The notes beneath the pieces were generated by a model. That model made no database searches and was not told the DNA's origin. It was given only the letters and a program-made list of their open reading frames with translations. The position numbers and the translations under genes are program-made. A stretch of 64,000 bases of DNA. It comes from Cephalopachus bancanus. Lineage: Eukaryota; Chordata; Mammalia; Primates; Tarsiidae. Location of the stretch: NCBI GenBank assembly GCA_027257055.1, contig JAPVLO010000008.1, positions 18,352,001 through 18,416,000 of the forward strand, read 5' to 3'. Shown piece after piece: positions 58,934-64,000 of this stretch (within the stretch, counting starts at the first letter, position 1; each line of letters starts with the position of its first letter).

Positions 58934-61900
58934 TTTTAATTTTTTATTAAACATAATTTTTATTATAAAATTGTGGGGTACAGTTAAGGGTTAGGTAAAC
59001 AAATGTGCATCGTTCAGGCACCCTTGTTAATAAGGGGTGTCTCCCTATCCCCAGACAGATGTTGACTACTGTTAGCCCCACCTCCCTTCCCCTCCCTATC
59101 CCCCCTGTAGTTTCCCACCACTGTCAGTCCTTTTTCTTTCTTTTTTTTTTTTAAAGGATTATGGTAGATTTTCAAGGTCCACTGTATGAGTGAGAACGTG
59201 TGATACTCAGATCTTTGTTCTGTGAGAGGTCACTTAGTATTATAGACTCTAGCTCTGTCCAGGTTGCTGTGAAATTCATGATTTTGTTCTTTTTTATGGC
59301 TGCGCAGTATTCCATCGTATATATGTACCACATTTTTAAAATCCAGTCCTGTATTGATGGACAGCATGGTTGGTTCCAGGTTCTTGCTATTGTGAACAAT
59401 GCTGAGATAAACATATTAGTGTGCAGGCATCTTTTTGATAGAGTGATTTGAATTCTTCAGGGTATATTCCCAGTAGGGGGATTGAGGGTCATATGGTAGG
59501 TCGATATTTAGAGCTTTTAGGAATCGCCACACTGCTTTCCACAGAGGTTGCACTAGTTTGCACTCCCACCAACAGTGTAGGAGTGTTCCCTTTTCCCCAC
59601 ACCCTCTCCAGCAACTGTTATTTTTTGAGTTATTGATAATTGCCATTCTGACTGGAGTTAGGTGGTATCTCAGTGTGGTTTTGATTTGCATCTCCCTGAT
59701 GATTAGTGAGGTTGAACATTTCTTCATGTGTTTGTTGGCTGCATGGATGTCTTCTTTTGTGAAGTGTCTGTTCATATCTTTTGCCCACTTTATAATGGGG
59801 TTGTTTGTTTTTATCTTTTCAGCACATTGGAGTTCCTTGTTAAGCATTTGTCGGACCTGGAGTTGGCAAAAACTTTTTCCCAGTCGGTGGGCTGTCTCCC
59901 TGCTCTCTTGATGGTTTCTTTGGCTATGCAGAAGCTCGTCAGTTTAATGAGGTCCCACTTGTCTATCTTATCTCTTATGATCTGTGGGTTTCAGGTTTTG
60001 TTCAGGAATTGGATGTCAGTTCCGATTTCTATAAGGGTATGTCCTGAATTTTCTAAGGTTCTTATGGTTTGAAGTTTTACATTTAGGTCTCTGATCCATT
60101 TAGAGTTAATTTTTGTGTATGGGGATAGATAGAGCTCTTGTTTGAGTCTTCTGCATGTGCTCAGCCAGTTTTCCCAGCATCATTTACTGAATAGGTTCTC
60201 CTCTCCCCAGTGGTAGGTGGTGGAGGCCTTGTCGAAGATGAGTTGGTTGAGAAATTGAGGTTTAGCTTCTGGAATCTTAATTCTATTCCATTGGTCTATA
60301 TGCCTGTTCCTGTACCAGTACCAAGCTGTTTTCATGATTGTAGCTTTATAGTAAAGTTTGAAGTGTGGTAATGTGATACCACCTGGTTTTTTTTTTTTTT
60401 TTTCTGAGGATTGTTCTGGCTATTCTTGGTCATTTGTGTTTCCATACGAATTCCTGTATTGTGTTTTCTAGGTCTGAGAAGAATGTTGCTGGTAATTTGA
60501 TGGATATTTCATTAAATCTGTAGATTGCCTTAGGTAGGATGGACATCTTCACAGTGTTGATTCTTCCAATCCATGAGCATGGGATATTTTTCCACTTGTT
60601 TGTGTCATCTTTGATTTCTTTGAGCAGTATTTTATAGTTTTCATTGTAAAGGTCTTTCACGTCTCTGGTTAGGAAGATGCCAAGGTATTTCATTTTTTTT
60701 GTGGCTATTGTGAATGGAATTGTGCTTTTTATTTGGGTGTCTGTTTGTTTATTATTGGTGTAAAGAAATGCGATTGTCTTTTATACATTTATTTTATATC
60801 CTGAGACTTTGCCAAAGTCCTTTATCAGTGTAAGGAGGTTTTTGACAGATTCTCTTGGGTTTTCAAGGTACACGATCATGTCATCTGCAAAGAGAGATAA
60901 CTTGACTTCCTCTTTTCCTATTTGGATACCCCTGATTGCCTTCTCTTCTCTGATTGCTCTAGCCAGGACTTCCAATACTGTATTAAATAGGAGGGTTGAG
61001 AGTGGGCATCCTTGTCTTGTTCCAGTTTTCAGAGGAAATGGTTCCAATTTTTGTCCATTTAGGAGTATGCTGTCTGTGGGTTTCTCGTAGATGGCTTTTA
61101 CTATTTTGAGGTATGTTCCCTGTATACCTAGATGTTCGAGGGTTTTTATCAAGAAGGGGTGCTGGATTTTATCAAAAGCTTTTTCTGAATCTAATGATAT
61201 AATCATGTGGTTCTTGTTTTGACGTCTGTTAATGTATTTAATTACATTTATGGTTTTACGAATGTTGAACCAGCCTTGTATCCCAGGTATGAAGCCTACT
61301 TGGTCATGATGGATGATTTTTGAGATGTGTTGTTGAATCCTGTTTGCTAGGATCTTGTTGAGAATTTTAGCATCTATGTTCATCAAAGATATTGGCCTGT
61401 AGTTCTCTTTCTTTGTTGGGTCTTTACCTGGCTTGAGTATCAATGTGATGTTAGCTTCGTAAAATGATTTGGGGAGAGTTCCATCTTTTTCAGTTGCCTG
61501 GAATACCTTCAGTAGGATTGGTATCAGCTCCTCCTTAAATGTCTTGTAGAATTCTGCCAGAAAGCCATCTGGACCAGGGCTTTTTTTTTTGTAGGAAGTT
61601 TTCTTATTACGTAGTCAATTTCCTTGATTGTTATTGATCTATTTAGGGTCTTGATTTCTACTTTTTTCAACCTAGGCAGGTTGTGTGATGTCAGAAAGTC
61701 CTCCATTTCCTTAAGGTTTTCAAGTTTGTTTCCATATAAGTGTACATATTAGTCTCTAATAATCTTTTGTATTTCTTCAGGGTCAGATGTGACTTCATCT
61801 TTTGTGTTTCTGATTTATTTGGGCTTTTTCTCTCTTTTCTTGGTCAGTCTAGCTAGGGACCAGTGATCTTGTTTATCGTTTCGAAGAATCAGCTTTTTGT

Positions 61901-64000
61901 TTCATTGATTTTTTTGTATTATCTTTTTTCTTCTATGTCCTGGATTTCGGCTTTTATTTTGGTGATCTGGATTCTTCTGCTGAAATTAGGGTTTTTGTGG
62001 TCTTGCTTTCCCAGCTTCCTTAGGTGACTTGTTAGGCTATTAATTTGTGATCCTTCCATTTTCTTCATGTGTGTTTGTAGGGATATAAATTCCCCTCTTA
62101 CTACAGCTTTCATGTCGTCCCAGAGATTTTGGTAAGATGTTTCTTCATTTTCATTTGTTTCCAGGTATCTTTTAATCTCTGTTTTGATTTCATCATTGAC
62201 CCAGGAGTTGTTTAGCATCATGCTGTTTAGTGTCTGTGTCTTTGTGGGTTTTAGGAGGATCTTGTTGGTGTTGATGTTTATTTTTGCTCCACTGTGGTCC
62301 GAGAAGGTAAAATTTTGGTTCTTTTAAATTTGCTTATACTTAATTTATGGCCAAGTATGTGGTCGATCTTAGAGTATGTCCCATGCAGTGATGAGTAGAA
62401 TGTATAGTCTGTGGTCTTTGGATGGAGTGTTCTGTAGGTATCAATTAAGTCCATTTTGTCAGGTGTCACATTGAGGTTTCAGATCTCATAGCTGATTTTT
62501 TGTCTTGATGATCTGTCTAGGGTTTGAATGGGGTGTTGAAGTCCCCAGCTATGATGGTGCTGGAATCAATATCTTTTGTTAGTTTACCTAGAAGCTGCTT
62601 TATGAAATTTAGCGCTCCTATCTTGGGTGCATATGTGTTTGACATGGATATTTCTTGTTGATGGATTGAACCGTTTATCATTATGTAGTGGCCTTTGGTA
62701 TCTTTTTTAATTTTTAATAGCTTGAAGGGTATTCCTTTCTTTTTGTCCTGTTTGCCTGAAAGTTTGTTTCCCATCCTCTTACTTTGAGTCTGTGAGTGTC
62801 CTTTGTAGTGAGGTGAGTCTCTTGAAGGTAATAGATTGTTGCCTGGTGATATTTTATTCATTTTGCCATTCTATGTCTTTTCAGTGGTGCATTTAGTCCA
62901 TTCACATTTAGGCTAATAATTGAAATGCAAGAGTTGATCCCTGTCATAAGGTTCTTACAGAGTTGTTGTTCTTGTTTTTTTGTTGTCTTTCTTTGGGTTT
63001 TGGAGTTGGTTCATGTGTGTTTTTAATCTTTTGCCTGTACCCTTGTGAAGAATGTTGTTGTTATTTTTTCCTTTTCTTGTGTTTTCAGCACTTTCTTAAG
63101 TGTTTCTTGTAGAGGTGATCTGGTGGCAGCGTAGGTTCTTAGGGATTGGATATCTGGAAAAGATTTCAATTCTCCCTCACTAATGAAGCTTAGCTTGGCT
63201 GGGTAAGTTATTCTTGTTTGAAATTGTTTATCTTTTAGAACTTTGAAGATAGGGCTCCTGGATCTCCTAGCCTGGAGGGTTTCTGTAGATAAATCTGCTG
63301 CTGTTCTAATTGGTCTTCCCTGGTAGGTAGTCTGGCCTTTTTCTCTTGCTGCCTTTAGGATTTTTTCTTTTATAGCTACTTTGTTTAGGCGAATTATTAA
63401 GTGTCTGGGAGTTGGTCTTCTCATTTGTTGTCTTGCAGGGGTTCTCTGAATCTCTTGTGCTTGAATTTTTGCATCACTGATGAGATGAGGGAAGTTTTCT
63501 TGAATGATTTCATGAAATGTTTGTTCCAGTGTGACCTCTGACTCTCTCTCTGCCTTAGGAAGGCCAATTATTCTTAGGTTCGGTCTCTTGAAGTAATTCA
63601 TCTCCTGAAGGTTTTGGTCTGACTTTTTAAGCTTCTTTTCTATGTTTTTGACAGTTTGGGTTAGTTCTGTATTTTGGTCTTCAAGTTCTGAGATTCTTTC
63701 TTCTGCTTGGCTAATTCTTCTTTCTGTGCTAATTAGTTTGTTATTTATTTCCATCACAGTATTCTTTACTGCTGTTATTTCTGTCATCGGCTCCTTCCTA
63801 TTTTCCTCTTGTCTCTTCTCTATTTTTTAAATTCTGTCTATTATTGCCTTGATGTCTGGGTTTGTTGCTTGTGACCAGTCATTCTGGGGGCTTTTCATTT
63901 TTTATGTTCCAAAGTCTGTTTTCTCAGTGTCTGACCTCCCAGGGGTCTGTGTGAGCCCTGTATTCTTCTTTTGGTTTTTCTTCATTTGTGCAGATTTCTC
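58934..64000 (-). mobile_element. L1 retrotransposon, antisense, 5' end beyond window
   Basis: The 3' end is at the left (AAATTGTGGGGTACAGTTAA). ORF2 is in long open pieces: C-terminus at 59172-59847, reverse transcriptase at 60781-61443 (220 codons with [14 protein letters not shown]) and endonuclease remnants at 62278-62861. ORF1 is open for 254 codons (63023-63787) with a heptad-rich coiled coil (EERISELEDQNTELTQTVKN) and RRPTPRHLIIRLNK; its upstream part is cut by a TAA near 63825. It is close in sequence to the 49755 L1 by eye. The 5' UTR should lie at roughly 64.0-65.4 kb. Confidence 0.95.

Noticed and set aside
60781..61443. A host reverse-transcriptase gene or retron
   Set aside because: The ORF matches L1 ORF2 ([12 protein letters not shown]) within an L1 with the expected order of domains; other parts are broken.
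1..64000. tRNA, rRNA, snRNA genes or CRISPR arrays
   Set aside because: None of the characteristic structures or regularly spaced repeats were seen; repeated units are SINEs, LINEs and microsatellites.

Overview
The window is vertebrate nuclear DNA from a primate. It holds the 3' half of one protein gene, PDE1C (calmodulin-dependent 3',5'-cyclic nucleotide phosphodiesterase 1C), on the + strand. Nine coding exons are visible (2962-3062, 5606-5734, 13144-13245, 13814-13934, 22895-22976, 26596-26716, 28485-28660, 43510-43746, 56968-57045). They all have GT/AG splice sites and join in one open frame of 382 codons plus one base. The N-terminal calmodulin-binding exons lie upstream of the window and the last exon(s) downstream. 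I see no other protein-coding host gene, no RNA gene, no CRISPR array and no prokaryotic feature.

Dimeric 7SL-derived Alu elements place the sequence in primates. Most of the Alus carry sequence features unlike human AluJ/S/Y. The long L1s are a non-human subfamily, and mariner elements sit in two introns. A non-anthropoid primate is likely and a tarsier is plausible, but the species is inference.

Layout. 1-2961: intron with an Alu, a mariner carrying a nested Alu, a MER5-type hAT relic and a TG microsatellite. 2962-28660: seven exons encoding the metal-binding and nucleotide-binding parts of the catalytic domain. The introns hold an ancient sense-strand L1 (8640-12752), a 183-bp inverted duplication just before exon 3 of the window, several Alus, L2/MIR relics and old antisense L1 sequence. 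28661-43509: a large intron with a second mariner and a full-length antisense L1 (34147-41451). 43510-43746: a Lys/Glu-rich tail exon. 43747-56967: intron with Alu, MIR and hAT relics and a second full-length antisense L1 (49755-56270) whose 5' end is about 0.7 kb from the next exon. 56968-57045: another charged tail exon. 58660-64000: a third antisense L1 running off the window, with an LTR-like tail.

The first six exons encode most of the HD-type catalytic core: the HDxxH metal motif, the HTAD metal aspartate and the purine-binding Gln/Phe pair. The last three encode a highly charged C-terminal tail. The most unusual structures are the 97%-identical inverted duplication, the internally deleted mariner pair, the possible L1 3' transduction ending in an LTR-like polyadenylation site, and the (TG)6T17 tract in front of the 28485 exon.
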